DNA from: Marivita sp.
GTDB taxonomy: Bacteria; Pseudomonadota; Alphaproteobacteria; Rhodobacterales; Rhodobacteraceae
DNA: 64,000 nt
Reading direction: 5' to 3'
Assembly (NCBI RefSeq): GCF_020055675.1
Contig: NZ_JAIPUS010000002.1
Span: 62,001 to 126,000 of the forward strand
In this document: one piece after another, positions 25,316 to 34,983 of the stretch
Position numbering within the stretch: the first letter of the stretch is position 1
Layout: every line of letters begins with the position of its first letter
Translations under genes and position numbers: made by a program
The notes under the pieces: generated by a model
Database searches by the model: none
The model's input: only the letters and a program-made list of their open reading frames with translations
Told to the model about the DNA's origin: nothing

Positions 25316-26437
25316 ATGAAGATCGGCTGCCCAACCGAAATCAAACCGCAAGAATTTCGCGTCGGCGTCACCCCAAGTGCCGCGCAGGAAGCCGCGGCGC
25401 ATGGCCATACCGTTCTGATCCAGACCGGCGCAGGCTCTGGCGCGGGTTTCGAAGACGCCGATTACATCGCGGCCGGCGCAAGGATTGTCGACACCGCAGA
25501 CGAGATTTTCGCAACCGCAGACATGATCGTGAAGGTCAAGGAACCGCAAAAAGGCGAACGCAAGATGCTGCAAGAGGGTCAGATACTTTTCACGTATCTC
25601 CACCTTGCTCCCGATCCCGCTCAGACCCATGACCTGATCGCCTCGGGTGCGACGTGCATCGCCTACGAGACCGTAACGGACAGCAATGGCGGCTTGCCGC
25701 TGCTGGCCCCGATGTCCGAGGTCGCAGGCAAGCTGGCTCCGCAAGTGGGCGCGTGGACCCTGCAAAAGGCCAATGGCGGGCGCGGCGTTCTGATGGGCGG
25801 CGTTCCGGGGGTCGGTCCGACACAAGTGGCGGTAATCGGCGGAGGCGTCGTTGGCACACACGCAGCACGCGTTGCGGCGGGCATGGGGGCCGAGGTGACG
25901 GTGCTCGACCGCTCGCTGGCCCGGATGCGGTATCTGGACGACGCATTCGGCCCGAGCTTTCGCACCCGCTATGCCAGCAAATCCAACATCCAAGAGATGA
26001 TCGCGCTGGCCGATATGGTCGTGGGCGCCGTCCTAGTCCCGGGCGCGGCTGCCCCCAAGCTGGTCCGCCGCGCGGACCTGAAACACATGAAAACCGGCGC
26101 GGCGCTTGTCGATGTGGCGATCGACCAAGGCGGCTGCTTTGAAACCTCCAGAGCAACAACGCATGAAGATCCGATCTACGACGTCGACGGGATCCTGCAT
26201 TACTGCGTCGCCAACATGCCCGGAGCCGTGGCGCGCACCTCGACCATCGCGCTTGGCAATGCCACGATGCCCTTCATGCTGGCATTGGCCGACAAGGGCT
26301 GGAAACAGGCCTGCATCGACGATCCGCATCTGCTCGCGGGGCTGAACGTGCATGCAGGACAGCTGACATATGCCGCCGTCGGCAATGCTCTTGGCATCGA
26401 TGTGACGGACGCGCAGTCGGTTCTGCAAGCCGCGTGA
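25316..26437 (+). CDS. ald: Alanine dehydrogenase
   Basis: 373 residues. It interconverts L-alanine and pyruvate plus ammonia with NAD+. MKIGCPTEIKPQEFRVGVTPSA is the family N-terminus with substrate-binding residues. VKVKEPQ contains the substrate Lys, FTYLHLAPD the catalytic His, and VAVIGGGVVGTHAARVAAGMGA the NAD-binding loop. ATG 25316 follows a strong GGAGGAGA site. Divergent Lrp-type gene upstream; convergent mscL downstream. Confidence 0.97.
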   Translation: MKIGCPTEIKPQEFRVGVTPSAAQEAAAHGHTVLIQTGAGSGAGFEDADYIAAGARIVDTADEIFATADMIVKVKEPQKGERKMLQEGQILFTYLHLAPDPAQTHDLIASGATCIAYETVTDSNGGLPLLAPMSEVAGKLAPQVGAWTLQKANGGRGVLMGGVPGVGPTQVAVIGGGVVGTHAARVAAGMGAEVTVLDRSLARMRYLDDAFGPSFRTRYASKSNIQEMIALADMVVGAVLVPGAAAPKLVRRADLKHMKTGAALVDVAIDQGGCFETSRATTHEDPIYDVDGILHYCVANMPGAVARTSTIALGNATMPFMLALADKGWKQACIDDPHLLAGLNVHAGQLTYAAVGNALGIDVTDAQSVLQAA

Positions 26438-26490
26438 GCCGCGCATGATCCGGGGGTGCTTGTGAAACGGCCCCCCCCGGACCAACGGCC

Positions 26491-26916
26491 TCAGTCTTTC
26501 TTAAGGGCGTCCCGAATTTCGAGCAATACGTCAAGCTCGCTTGGACCGGTGTCGACCTCGGGTGCAACATCTTCGGGCTTTTCCGCGGTAGACTTGATCC
26601 GATTGACCATCTTGACCAGCAGGAACACGACAAAAGCGATGATCAGGAAATTGATCACGGCCATGATGAAGTTCCCGATCGCAAAGACAGCGGCACCCGC
26701 CTCTTGCGCCGCCGCAAGCGACGCGTGCTCGCTGCCATCGAGCGTGTAGAACCAGCCCGAAAAGTCGATCCCGCCGGTGAACAGCGCGATGACCGGGTTG
26801 ATCAGGTCACCGACCAGCGACGTCACGATGGCCGTGAAAGCGGCCCCGACGATGATGCCGACGGCCATGTCCATGACATTTCCCTTGGCGATGAAATCCT
26901 TGAATTCTTGAATCAT
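26491..26916 (-). CDS. mscL: Large-conductance mechanosensitive channel
   Basis: 141 residues. [35 protein letters not shown] is the N-terminal helix plus the Gly/Ala-rich pore-lining TM1. TM2 is [23 protein letters not shown], followed by the cytoplasmic bundle. It opens under membrane tension to release solutes during osmotic downshock. ATG 26916 matches the family start; the longer frame upstream is not conserved-looking. Confidence 0.97.
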   Translation of the reverse strand: MIQEFKDFIAKGNVMDMAVGIIVGAAFTAIVTSLVGDLINPVIALFTGGIDFSGWFYTLDGSEHASLAAAQEAGAAVFAIGNFIMAVINFLIIAFVVFLLVKMVNRIKSTAEKPEDVAPEVDTGPSELDVLLEIRDALKKD

Positions 26917-27066
26917 TACTTTGTTTTCCCTCGTATTGGCGTGCCCCGGCGTGTCAGCCGGGGGTGCCTGTTGGATAGCATCGTGATGCTCTTTGTCACC
27001 CGTCGGGAAACGATCCACGGGGAATTTGCGCAATCCCGTCGCAGGATGCGGCATCGCGGTCGCAGA

Positions 27067-27516
27067 TCAGGACGGCAGAGTTCCGGTCAGCACGTAGCGC
27101 AGGACTTGCGCCACTTCCTGCGGCGTTCGGGTCATCGCCAGCGCGGCGGCATCGACCTCCTTGAGGGCATGATCATGCTCGGGCTGTTGCAGGATGATCA
27201 GCGATTTTCCCAGCGCGCTCGCATAGCCTGCGTCAAAGGCGGCATTCCACTGTTTGTATTTTTCGCCAAAACGCACCACCACGACATCCGCGTCCGCGAT
27301 GCCCTTGCGGGTGCGAATCGCGTTGACCATAGCACCCTTGTGGTCGTGCCAATACTTGTCGCCTTCCGTGCCAAGGATGGCGACACCGCAATCGTCGCTT
27401 GCCGCGTGATCGGTGACCGGGCTGTCGAAGCTGACATCAAGACCCTGACAGGCTTCGATGATCTGCTCGCGCCAATCAGTGTGAATTTCGCCGGACAGGT
27501 AAACACGCAATCCCAT
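27067..27516 (-). CDS. YtoQ family protein
   Basis: 149 residues. The opening GLRVYLSGEIHTDWREQII and later NAIRTRKGIADADVVVVRFGEKYKQWNAAFDAGYASALGK are the recognisable YtoQ core, related to nucleoside 2-deoxyribosyltransferase-like folds. No experimental function is known to me. Same strand as the methyltransferase, with about 60 bp between them. Confidence 0.85.
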   Translation of the reverse strand: MGLRVYLSGEIHTDWREQIIEACQGLDVSFDSPVTDHAASDDCGVAILGTEGDKYWHDHKGAMVNAIRTRKGIADADVVVVRFGEKYKQWNAAFDAGYASALGKSLIILQQPEHDHALKEVDAAALAMTRTPQEVAQVLRYVLTGTLPS

Positions 27517-27574
27517 GGGATTCTCCTCTTTCTGGATGGACCTAAGGCGTAGCGCACAACTCAGGCGAAGAAAA

Positions 27575-28207
27575 TCAGGTCACACGGCGCGCGATCACGG
27601 TCCAACGCGGGTCTTTGCCGGGGGCAAGGTCCATTGTTTCGATCACGAATCCAGCCTCGTTGATTGCAGCACGCAGATCGTCCACATACAGCTTGGCAAA
27701 AAACGGCGCTTTGCCGATGGCCTGCATGACCGGCAGGCCAAGCTGGATGAACCACCAGATCAGGTTGCGCCGCTCCGGCATGCAGAAGGTTTTTGAGACG
27801 AAGACGCCCCCCGGTTTCGTGCGACCTGCAATTTCGGACAAGGCGCCCGGCATGTCTTTCAGCAAGTGAAGAAGGTTGAAGGCCAGCACCATGTCGAACG
27901 GGCCTCGGGGCGCGTCCCACGGGTCTGCCGTGGCAAACTCGACATCCGTGATGCCCTGCTGAGCCGCTTTTTCGCGCCCCTTGTCGAGCATCGCGGGGGA
28001 CACATCGGTCGCCACGATCCGTGACACGCTGGCGGCCAATGCAAGCGCAGTTGTGCCTGTGCCACATCCCAGCTCAAGCACGTCGTCATCGGACGACGCC
28101 AGCGCGCGCACCTGCTCCAGGGTTGCCTCGTAAGCCGCCTGATTGCGGATCGGGGCAGCGGCGTATTTGTCTGCAACCTTGTTCCAGAATTTTGCAGACG
28201 AATACAC
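27575..28207 (-). CDS. Class I SAM-dependent methyltransferase
   Basis: 210 residues. Motif I DVLELGCGTGTTALALA binds S-adenosylmethionine, followed by IVATDVSPAMLDKGRE and later LLHLLKDMPGALSEIAGRTKPGGVFVSKTFC. Substrate unknown; overall layout resembles UbiE/COQ5-like small-molecule methyltransferases. Lies 22 bp after pheT on the same strand, so may be read through from the pheST transcript. Confidence 0.88.
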   Translation of the reverse strand: MYSSAKFWNKVADKYAAAPIRNQAAYEATLEQVRALASSDDDVLELGCGTGTTALALAASVSRIVATDVSPAMLDKGREKAAQQGITDVEFATADPWDAPRGPFDMVLAFNLLHLLKDMPGALSEIAGRTKPGGVFVSKTFCMPERRNLIWWFIQLGLPVMQAIGKAPFFAKLYVDDLRAAINEAGFVIETMDLAPGKDPRWTVIARRVT

Positions 28208-28228
28208 GATACATCCCGCCTTTCGATG

Positions 28229-30625
28229 TTACCCGCGCAAGACGCCGCCGGTGGCTTTGGACACCTTCTCGACGATCTTCTTGCCCACCGCCTCGATATC
28301 TGCATCCTTCAGCGTGGAGACCCCAGGTTGCAGCCGAACGGTGATGGCCAGGGATTTCTTGCCATCCCCCAGCGATCCACCGATGAATTCGTCAAAGACC
28401 CGCACGTCCGAAATCAGGGCTTTGTCAGCACCGGCCGCGGCGTTGACCAGATCAAGGGCGGCCACATCCGCATCCACGACAAAGGCGAAATCCCGCTCGA
28501 CCGCCTGTAGGTCATTCGACACCAAGGCCGCCCGCGTCGCGCCGGATTTGCGCGGCAACGGGATGTTTTCCGGCCAAAGGGTAAAGCCAACCGCGGGACC
28601 TTTGACATCCATCGCCTTGAGCACCTTGGGGTGCAATTCGCCGAACACGCCCAGCACCTTTTTCGGGCCAAGGCAGATCATGCCGTGACGTCCCGGATGC
28701 CACCAGTCGCTTGCGCCGCGCAGGATCTGTGCCTTGGCGGGCGCACCCATGGCGGACAGGATCGCCTCGGCATCGGCCTTGACGTCGAAAACGTCAACGG
28801 CGCGCGCCGAGCCATGGACGTCCTTGGGGCCGGTCTTGCCAATCAGGACACCGGACAGTTGCAGATGCTGTTCCTCGGGCTCGCCACCATGGAACGCGTG
28901 ACCCAGTTCGAACAGGGCAAGGTCCATGAACCCGCGCGCCTGGTTGCGGGCGGCGGCCTGCAAGAGACCGGCCAGCAAGGCGGGTCGCATATGGCTCATG
29001 TCCGTGCTGATCGGGTTGGCCAGCATCGTGGCATCATCGCCACCCCCGAACAGGGTCGCTGCCGCCTTGTCGATGAAGCTGTAGGTCACGCATTCGTTGT
29101 AGCCCAAGGCTGCCGCCGTCCGACGCGCGGCGCGTTCGCGGCGCTGCATCGGGGACAGGATCGGTTTCGGCACACCCGGGTCCATGCGGCGCATCGGCTT
29201 GCCTTGCAGCTTGGTCAGGGACGCGATGCGCGCCACTTCTTCCACCAGATCGGCCTCGCCCGTCACGTCTGGGCGCCAGCTAGGCACATGCGCCATGTTG
29301 CCGTCGAGCCGGAATCCCAACACGGTCAGGGTCTGACGCTGTTCTGCCTCGGGGATGTCCATGCCGACAAGCGAGATCACCCGCGCGGGGTCGAGTTTAT
29401 AGGCGCGGGAGGCGTCGGGGACGGCTCCCGCTTGGATCAACTCAGAGGCTTCACCGCCTGCGTGATCGACGATCATCCGCACCGCGTGTTCCAGCCCTTC
29501 GGGCGTGAAAGCCGGATCGACGCCCCGTTCGAAACGGTACCGCGCATCCGAGTTGATCTTGAGCGCGCGGCCCGTATAGGCGATCTGGATCGGGTCCCAA
29601 TAGGCGCTTTCGACGAACACATCCGTGGTCTCGTCGGTGCAGCCGGTTTCCTCGCCCCCCATGATGCCGGCAATGCTTTCGGGGCCCTTGGCGTCGGAAA
29701 TCACCATCTGGCCGGGCTGGAGCGTGTAGCTCTTGCCATCGAGCGCCAAGAGGTCCTCGCCGCCTTGCGCGCGGTGGATGCGCAGATCGCCCGTCACCTT
29801 GGCCATGTCGAAGACGTGCAAGGGCCGGTTGCGGTCATAGGTGAAGAAGTTGGTCACATCGACAAGGAAGTTGATCGGGCGCAGGCCGATGGCGCGCAGC
29901 GCGTCTTGCAGCCATTGCGGGCTGGGGCCGTTCTTGACCCCCCGAATGATCCGGCCACAGAAGAGCGGGCAGCCGTCGAGCGTGTCTTCGTCGATGGTCA
30001 CCTTGGTGTCGGCCCGGAACGCGGCGGGCACCGGATCGACATCGCGGGGCTTGAGCGTACCCAGACCGCGCGCCGCCAGATCGCGGGCGATGCCCTGAAC
30101 CCCCAGCGCATCGGGGCGGTTGGGGGTAATGGCGATCTCGATCACCGGGTCCACCTTGGACGGATCGTTCTCGGCCAGCCAGTCGATGAATTTCTGGCCC
30201 ACCTCGCCCGAGGGCAGTTCGATGATGCCGTCATGTTCGTCGCTGAGTTCAAGCTCGCGCTCCGAGGCCATCATGCCGTGGCTTTCGACACCGCGGATAT
30301 TGCCGACGCTGAGCGTGACGTCGATGCCCGGCACATAGTCGCCGGGTTTGGCCAGAACCACTGTGATCCCCGCCCGCGCATTCGGCGCGCCGCAGACGAT
30401 CTGCTTGTCGCCCTTGTCGGTCGCGACCGTGCAGACGCGCAGCCGGTCGGCGTCAGGGTGCTGTTCGGCGTGTTTTACCTTCGCCAGCGTAAAGGCCTTG
30501 AGCTTGTCCGCCGGGTTCTCGACGCCTTCGACCTCAAGGCCCAGATCGGTCAGGGCATAGGTGATCTCGTCCACGGTGGCCGTGGTGTCGAGGTGGTCTT
30601 TCAGCCAGGAGAGGGTGAATTTCAT
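28229..30625 (-). CDS. pheT: Phenylalanyl-tRNA synthetase beta subunit
   Basis: 798 residues, usual length. Domains in order: N-terminal core and EMAP-type tRNA-binding region (VKHAEQHPDADRLRVCTV), B3/4 editing domain, B5, catalytic-like module, and C-terminal FDX-ACB (VSNDLQAVERDFAFVVDADV to the end). It pairs with PheS as an alpha2beta2 enzyme. The start follows the stop of the inserted small gene by only 2 nt, and its ribosome site (GGAGAAAT) overlaps the last codons of that gene. Confidence 0.98.
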   Translation of the reverse strand: MKFTLSWLKDHLDTTATVDEITYALTDLGLEVEGVENPADKLKAFTLAKVKHAEQHPDADRLRVCTVATDKGDKQIVCGAPNARAGITVVLAKPGDYVPGIDVTLSVGNIRGVESHGMMASERELELSDEHDGIIELPSGEVGQKFIDWLAENDPSKVDPVIEIAITPNRPDALGVQGIARDLAARGLGTLKPRDVDPVPAAFRADTKVTIDEDTLDGCPLFCGRIIRGVKNGPSPQWLQDALRAIGLRPINFLVDVTNFFTYDRNRPLHVFDMAKVTGDLRIHRAQGGEDLLALDGKSYTLQPGQMVISDAKGPESIAGIMGGEETGCTDETTDVFVESAYWDPIQIAYTGRALKINSDARYRFERGVDPAFTPEGLEHAVRMIVDHAGGEASELIQAGAVPDASRAYKLDPARVISLVGMDIPEAEQRQTLTVLGFRLDGNMAHVPSWRPDVTGEADLVEEVARIASLTKLQGKPMRRMDPGVPKPILSPMQRRERAARRTAAALGYNECVTYSFIDKAAATLFGGGDDATMLANPISTDMSHMRPALLAGLLQAAARNQARGFMDLALFELGHAFHGGEPEEQHLQLSGVLIGKTGPKDVHGSARAVDVFDVKADAEAILSAMGAPAKAQILRGASDWWHPGRHGMICLGPKKVLGVFGELHPKVLKAMDVKGPAVGFTLWPENIPLPRKSGATRAALVSNDLQAVERDFAFVVDADVAALDLVNAAAGADKALISDVRVFDEFIGGSLGDGKKSLAITVRLQPGVSTLKDADIEAVGKKIVEKVSKATGGVLRG

Positions 30626-30627
30626 TC

Positions 30628-31056
30628 CTATTTCTCCAAATCTAAACCGCGTGGGAGTGCATCGCGTCGCATCTCTAGCAGAACTTTGTCGTACAGTTCT
30701 CCGGCAGTTTCATCAAAGAATGCCGGATGCTCACCTGAATTCGGATCTGCGTTTTGAGTTTGATACTTCAGATACTCAACAAATTCTCGGAAAGCGTCAC
30801 AAACACTTATTGGGGCAATCACTTGGATAACGCCTCCGATAGAATTCAAAGACTCAAGCCTAGTGTGATGCTCTGGACTACGAGTTTGAACGTGTTTGTA
30901 TAGCGACGGAGTTACGACACGAACAAATTCAACATATAAATTTCGACGCTCTTCAATGACGGCGAACTTCCGATCTTGCGCGCGCTGATAACCATAAACA
31001 ACAGCTCCGATAAGCGCAGCGCCAAGAGCGCCAAGAGCGCCAAGAAAAACACTCAC
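30628..31056 (-). CDS. Low-GC membrane-anchored protein inserted between pheS and pheT
   Basis: 142 residues from GTG 31056, whose GTGA overlaps the pheS stop. I do not recognise it. Residues about 3-23 ([20 protein letters not shown]) form one transmembrane helix. A charged, helical soluble part follows ([20 protein letters not shown], ending [16 protein letters not shown]), probably cytoplasmic. By hand count 30661-31020 is about 45% GC, against low-to-mid 60s in pheS and pheT, so it looks acquired. pheS and pheT are normally adjacent, so this gene splits them while keeping tight junctions on both sides. A 9-bp unit repeats three times in the helix-coding part. Confidence 0.75.
   Translation of the reverse strand: MSVFLGALGALGAALIGAVVYGYQRAQDRKFAVIEERRNLYVEFVRVVTPSLYKHVQTRSPEHHTRLESLNSIGGVIQVIAPISVCDAFREFVEYLKYQTQNADPNSGEHPAFFDETAGELYDKVLLEMRRDALPRGLDLEK
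31018..31044 (-). repeat. Three tandem 9-bp units in the transmembrane segment
   Basis: AGCGCCAAG occurs three times without interruption, encoding Leu-Gly-Ala three times on the minus strand. Gain or loss of a unit would keep the frame and change helix length by three residues. Confidence 0.9.
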
Positions 31057-32126
31057 CCACTCAGCCCCCCATGCAGCGTCGGCACGTCCAGTGATGCGAA
31101 GCCATAATGGCGCAGCCAGCGAAGGTCTGAATCGAAGAAGGCGCGCAGGTCGGGGATGCCGTATTTCAGCATCGCGATGCGGTCGATGCCCATGCCGAAG
31201 GCAAAGCCCTGCCACTCGTCCGGGTTCACGCCCGCATTGGCCAACACCTTGGGATGCACCATGCCGGAGCCGAGGATTTCGAGCCAGTCGTCGCCCTCGC
31301 CCACTTTCAGCGTACCGCCTGCCCAGGAACAGCGGATATCGACCTCGGCCGAGGGTTCGGTGAAGGGGAAGTGCGAGGCGCGGAACCGCAGTTCGACATC
31401 GTCCACCTCGAAATAGGCCTTCACGAATTCCTCAAGCACCCATTTCAGGTTCGCCATGGAGATATCGCGGTCAATGGCAAGGCCTTCGACTTGGTGGAAC
31501 ATCGGCGTGTGGGTCTGGTCGTAGTCGGCACGATACACACGGCCCGGTGCGATGACGCGGATGGGCGCGCCGGTCTTTTCCATCGACCGGATCTGCACCG
31601 GCGAGGTATGGGTGCGCAGCACATGCGGTGGGCGGTCGTCGCCTTCCGCGCGGTGCATGTAGAACGTGTCCATCTCGGCCCGCGCGGGATGATGGCCGGG
31701 GATGTTCAGCGCGTCAAAATTGTACCAGTCGGTGTCGATCTGCGGCCCTTCGGCGACCGCAAAGCCCATATCGGCAAAGATCGCGGTGACCTCTTCCGTC
31801 ACCTGGCTGATCGGGTGGATCGAGCCCACGCGCCGCGCACGGCCGGGCAACGTCACGTCAAGCCATTCGCCGCGCAAACGTTCATCAAGTGCGGCGTCTT
31901 CGAGCGCCGCTTTCTTCGCGGATAGCGCCGAGTTGATCTCGTCCTTGAGCGCGTTGAGCGCGGGTCCGGCGACCTGCCGCTCCTCCGGACTCATCTTGCC
32001 CAGTTCGCGCATTTTCAGGCTGATCTCGCCCTTCTTGCCAACCGCCTGCACGCGCAGATCTTCAAGCATCGATTCGTCAGCAGCTGCCGCGATCAGACTG
32101 ATATATTTGTCGCGCAAATCGTCCAT
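31053..32126 (-). CDS. pheS: Phenylalanyl-tRNA synthetase alpha subunit
   Basis: 357 residues. An N-terminal coiled coil (about 1-90) precedes the class II catalytic core: [27 protein letters not shown], then [36 protein letters not shown] and the motif 3 [22 protein letters not shown] 32126 has GGAGG upstream and gives the family N-terminus. Follows rpmI-rplT on the same strand, but a strong terminator intervenes. Confidence 0.98.
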   Translation of the reverse strand: MDDLRDKYISLIAAAADESMLEDLRVQAVGKKGEISLKMRELGKMSPEERQVAGPALNALKDEINSALSAKKAALEDAALDERLRGEWLDVTLPGRARRVGSIHPISQVTEEVTAIFADMGFAVAEGPQIDTDWYNFDALNIPGHHPARAEMDTFYMHRAEGDDRPPHVLRTHTSPVQIRSMEKTGAPIRVIAPGRVYRADYDQTHTPMFHQVEGLAIDRDISMANLKWVLEEFVKAYFEVDDVELRFRASHFPFTEPSAEVDIRCSWAGGTLKVGEGDDWLEILGSGMVHPKVLANAGVNPDEWQGFAFGMGIDRIAMLKYGIPDLRAFFDSDLRWLRHYGFASLDVPTLHGGLSG

Positions 32127-32340
32127 TTCACCCTCCGGCACCGGTTGCGCTTTCCCTAGACTGCGGAGGTCAGGGACGCAAGGCACGCCCATATTTCAAA
32201 CCGCCGAACCTGCTTTTGTGGGTCGCACCGGATGACCCAGCCCCGTGGGGATCTTTGACAGGCGGCATCGCGACGAACATGACGTGACAGAGAGCGGGCC
32301 GATCGGGCCGCCTTTCTTCTGGAGGTGATAAATCGAACGC

Positions 32341-32366
32341 AAAAAGCCCCGCCTTGCGGGCGGGGC
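32341..32366 (-). terminator. Intrinsic terminator after rplT
   Basis: On the minus strand an 8-bp GC stem (GCCCCGCC / GGCGGGGC) with a five-base loop is followed by TTTTT. It lies 28 bp past the rplT stop and separates the ribosomal genes from pheS. Confidence 0.88.
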
Positions 32367-32393
32367 CTTGATATTGGGTCGCTGTGGCGGCGA

Positions 32394-32759
32394 TCAGGCG
32401 GCAAGCGCGCCCTTGGCCTGGTCCACGATGGCACCGAAGGCTTCGGGCTCGTGTACGGCAAGGTCCGCCAGAACCTTGCGATCCACCTCGATGCCGGCGA
32501 GCGTCAGACCATTGATGAAGCGCGAATAGGTCAACGCTTCGTCATGGCTGCGCACTGCGGCGTTGATCCGCTGGATCCACAGGGCGCGGAAATTACGCTT
32601 GCGGTTCTTGCGGTCGCGCGTGGCGTATTGGTTGGCCTTGTCGACGGCCTGACGCGCCACCTTGAAGGTGTTTTTACGGCGACCGTAATATCCTTTGGCG
32701 GCCTTGATGACCTTCTTGTGACGGGCGTGGGTTGTGGTTCCGCCTTTGACTCGGGACAT
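32394..32759 (-). CDS. rplT: 50S ribosomal protein L20
   Basis: 121 residues, standard length. The start [27 protein letters not shown] and the [20 protein letters not shown] segment are diagnostic. Binds 23S rRNA early in 50S assembly. Twelve bp after rpmI. Unlike many bacteria, infC is not immediately upstream of the pair. Confidence 0.98.
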   Translation of the reverse strand: MSRVKGGTTTHARHKKVIKAAKGYYGRRKNTFKVARQAVDKANQYATRDRKNRKRNFRALWIQRINAAVRSHDEALTYSRFINGLTLAGIEVDRKVLADLAVHEPEAFGAIVDQAKGALAA

Positions 32760-32771
32760 ATCAAATCCTCC

Positions 32772-32972
32772 TTAGCGCGCGTAGGGCATCATCGGCTTGA
32801 CGATCTGTTCGTCAGCCTTCGACAGCGTGGTGGTTCCGCGCGCATCGCGGATGAACTTGTTGGTGCGCTTGATCATGCCGTGGCTTTTGCCGGCCTGACC
32901 TGCCTTGACGCGGCCGGAGGCCGTCACCTTGAACCGCTTTTTGCAGCTCGATTTCGTTTTCATCTTCGGCAT
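32772..32972 (-). CDS. rpmI: 50S ribosomal protein L35
   Basis: 66 residues, starting [19 protein letters not shown], the canonical L35 N-terminus, and ending MMPYAR. Small basic 50S protein. First gene after the promoter at 33048-33076. Confidence 0.98.
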   Translation of the reverse strand: MPKMKTKSSCKKRFKVTASGRVKAGQAGKSHGMIKRTNKFIRDARGTTTLSKADEQIVKPMMPYAR

Positions 32973-33047
32973 TTCCGTCTCCTGTTCGTGATCGGTGAAC
33001 GCGCGACTCGGTATGCCATGTAAACCGGTCGCGCGGGTAGAGCGCGC

Positions 33048-33076
33048 CGTATAGGCGGCACGCCGGTGTGATGCAA
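33048..33076 (-). promoter_or_regulatory. Sigma-70 type promoter of rpmI-rplT
   Basis: TTGCAT (-35) and TATACG (-10) on the minus strand with exactly 17 bp between them. The predicted start near 33041 leaves a leader of about 70 nt before rpmI. Confidence 0.65.
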
Positions 33077-33103
33077 GCCCATTCGCGGCGCGAAAGGGCC
33101 GTG

Positions 33104-33325
33104 TCAGGTAACCCCCTGGATCACGGACGACACCACCCTTGGTATGGACTCGATCGGATATCCACCGGGCTTGTTGGTGATGGCATAGACGATCATGCCA
33201 CCGGCAATCATCAGCGTGATCGTCGCGATCCGAGGGCGATCGCCGTTGGAGATGGCGGACACGACTGCCGGGATCGACAACACGCCCAACGCAAGCCCGA
33301 TAACGAAAAAGGTATCAGCATTCAT
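33104..33325 (-). CDS. Small two-helix membrane protein
   Basis: 73 residues with hydrophobic segments [20 protein letters not shown] and [17 protein letters not shown] separated by a charged turn (NGDRPR). No family that I can name with certainty. Its position 45 bp after pyk on the same strand suggests cotranscription. The clean alternation of helix, charged loop and helix supports a real inner-membrane protein. Confidence 0.7.
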   Translation of the reverse strand: MNADTFFVIGLALGVLSIPAVVSAISNGDRPRIATITLMIAGGMIVYAITNKPGGYPIESIPRVVSSVIQGVT

Positions 33326-33370
33326 GAAACCTGCTCTGACTCAGTACACGTTGCTACTTGGGCGGAAAGC

Positions 33371-34816
33371 CTACTCCGGATCGGTGTTATAGATCAAACG
33401 TTCATCGCATGGGGCGACGCGCAGGATATTTGTCGTGCCGGGCGTGTTGAACGGCACCCCCGCCGTGACAAGGATCTGGTCATGCTCGTCCGCATAGTCT
33501 CCGGCGCGCGCGGCACGGGCGGCGTTCACCACGGCCTGTTTGAAACGTTCCAGCTCGCCGGTGATCACACATTCCGTGCCCCATGTCAGGGCAAGGCGCC
33601 GGGCGGTGCCCACATCGTTGGTCATGGCGATGATCGGCACCCGCGGGCGTTCGCGCGCGGTCAGAAGCGCGGTGGTGCCCGAGGACGTGAAACAACAGAT
33701 CGCCTTGATATCCGTCGTCTCGGCAATCTCGCGCGCTGCGGCGACGATGCCATCGGCCACCGTGGCGCGCTTGGCAACGCGGGAGGCTTCGATGATCTCG
33801 GTGTAGGTCGGATCGTTTTCGACCTCCACGGCGACATTGTTCATAGTTGTCACCGCCTCGACCGGGTAATCGCCGGCGGCGGATTCGGCGCTGAGCATGA
33901 TCGCGTCGGAGCCTTCGTAGATCGCGGTGGCAACGTCCGACACCTCGGCCCGCGTGGGCATTGGCGATTCGATCATGGATTCAAGCATCTGGGTTGCCAC
34001 GATCACCGGCTTGGCCGCCGACCGGCAGCGGCGGATCAGGCGTTTCTGGATTGGCGGGACGTTCTGCACCGGCAATTCCACCCCGAGATCGCCGCGTGCC
34101 ACCATAATACCGTCAGACACCTCAAGGATGTCCTCGAAGGCTTTTACACCGGCGGGTTTTTCGATCTTGGACAGGATCGCGGCACGGCCCTTGCACAATT
34201 CGCGGGCTTCGATCACGTCCTCGGCCCGCTGCACGAAGCTGAGCGCGAGCCAGTCAACGCCCAGGTTGGAAACAAATTCCAGGTCCGCGCGATCCTTGTC
34301 CGACAGAGCGGCCAAAGGCAACAGCACGTCGGGCACGTTCACACCCTTGCGGTTGGAGATCGTCCCCCCCGTGATCACGGAGCAATCGGCAAAATCCTCG
34401 CCACAGGTTTCGACCTTCAAGCGAATCTTGCCGTCATTGACCAAAAGATGCGCGCCCGGTTCGAGCGCGGCAAAAATCTCGGGATGGGGCAGCGTCACGC
34501 GGGACGCGGTGCCTTCCGCGTCGGACAGGTCGAGGCGGAAACTGGCGCCCTCCTCAAGTTCTTCTTCACCGTTGGCGAAAGTCCCGACCCGCAGCTTTGG
34601 ACCCTGGAGGTCGGCCAGGATACCAATCGTGCTTTGGCAGTCCTCTTCCACCTTGCGGATAATCGCGTGGCGTTCCGCGATCTCGTCATGGCTGCCATGA
34701 CTCATGTTGAGCCGGAACACGTCGGCTCCTGCTTCGTGCAGGGCCCGGATCATCTCGTAGCTGCTGGACGCCGGTCCGAGGGTGGCCACGATTTTCACAC
34801 TCCGCAAACGTCTCAT
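33371..34816 (-). CDS. pyk: Pyruvate kinase
   Basis: 481 residues. Converts phosphoenolpyruvate and ADP to pyruvate and ATP. The N-terminus RRLRSVKIVATLGPASSS and RLNMSHG bind ADP/K+. AILSKIEKPAGVKAFEDIL contains the catalytic Lys, and DGIMVARGDLGVELPVQNVPPIQKRLI the metal-ligand region. The C-terminal regulatory domain includes CFTSSGTTALLTARERPRVPI. Together with pckA in this window it controls the PEP/pyruvate node. Confidence 0.97.
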   Translation of the reverse strand: MRRLRSVKIVATLGPASSSYEMIRALHEAGADVFRLNMSHGSHDEIAERHAIIRKVEEDCQSTIGILADLQGPKLRVGTFANGEEELEEGASFRLDLSDAEGTASRVTLPHPEIFAALEPGAHLLVNDGKIRLKVETCGEDFADCSVITGGTISNRKGVNVPDVLLPLAALSDKDRADLEFVSNLGVDWLALSFVQRAEDVIEARELCKGRAAILSKIEKPAGVKAFEDILEVSDGIMVARGDLGVELPVQNVPPIQKRLIRRCRSAAKPVIVATQMLESMIESPMPTRAEVSDVATAIYEGSDAIMLSAESAAGDYPVEAVTTMNNVAVEVENDPTYTEIIEASRVAKRATVADGIVAAAREIAETTDIKAICCFTSSGTTALLTARERPRVPIIAMTNDVGTARRLALTWGTECVITGELERFKQAVVNAARAARAGDYADEHDQILVTAGVPFNTPGTTNILRVAPCDERLIYNTDPE

Positions 34817-34983
34817 TCCGATTCAATCCCTAACCATGTTTTCGAGCGATCCGTCGGGGAGGGCATGGATGACCCGAGTCACCCGCTCCCCCTGCTGTTA
34901 CCGCTAACTCCGTGCGTGCTTATTGCCCATTTCCCTTTCCGGTGCAACTTCAGTATCTGATGCGCCCGGGAGACCAGATAACT

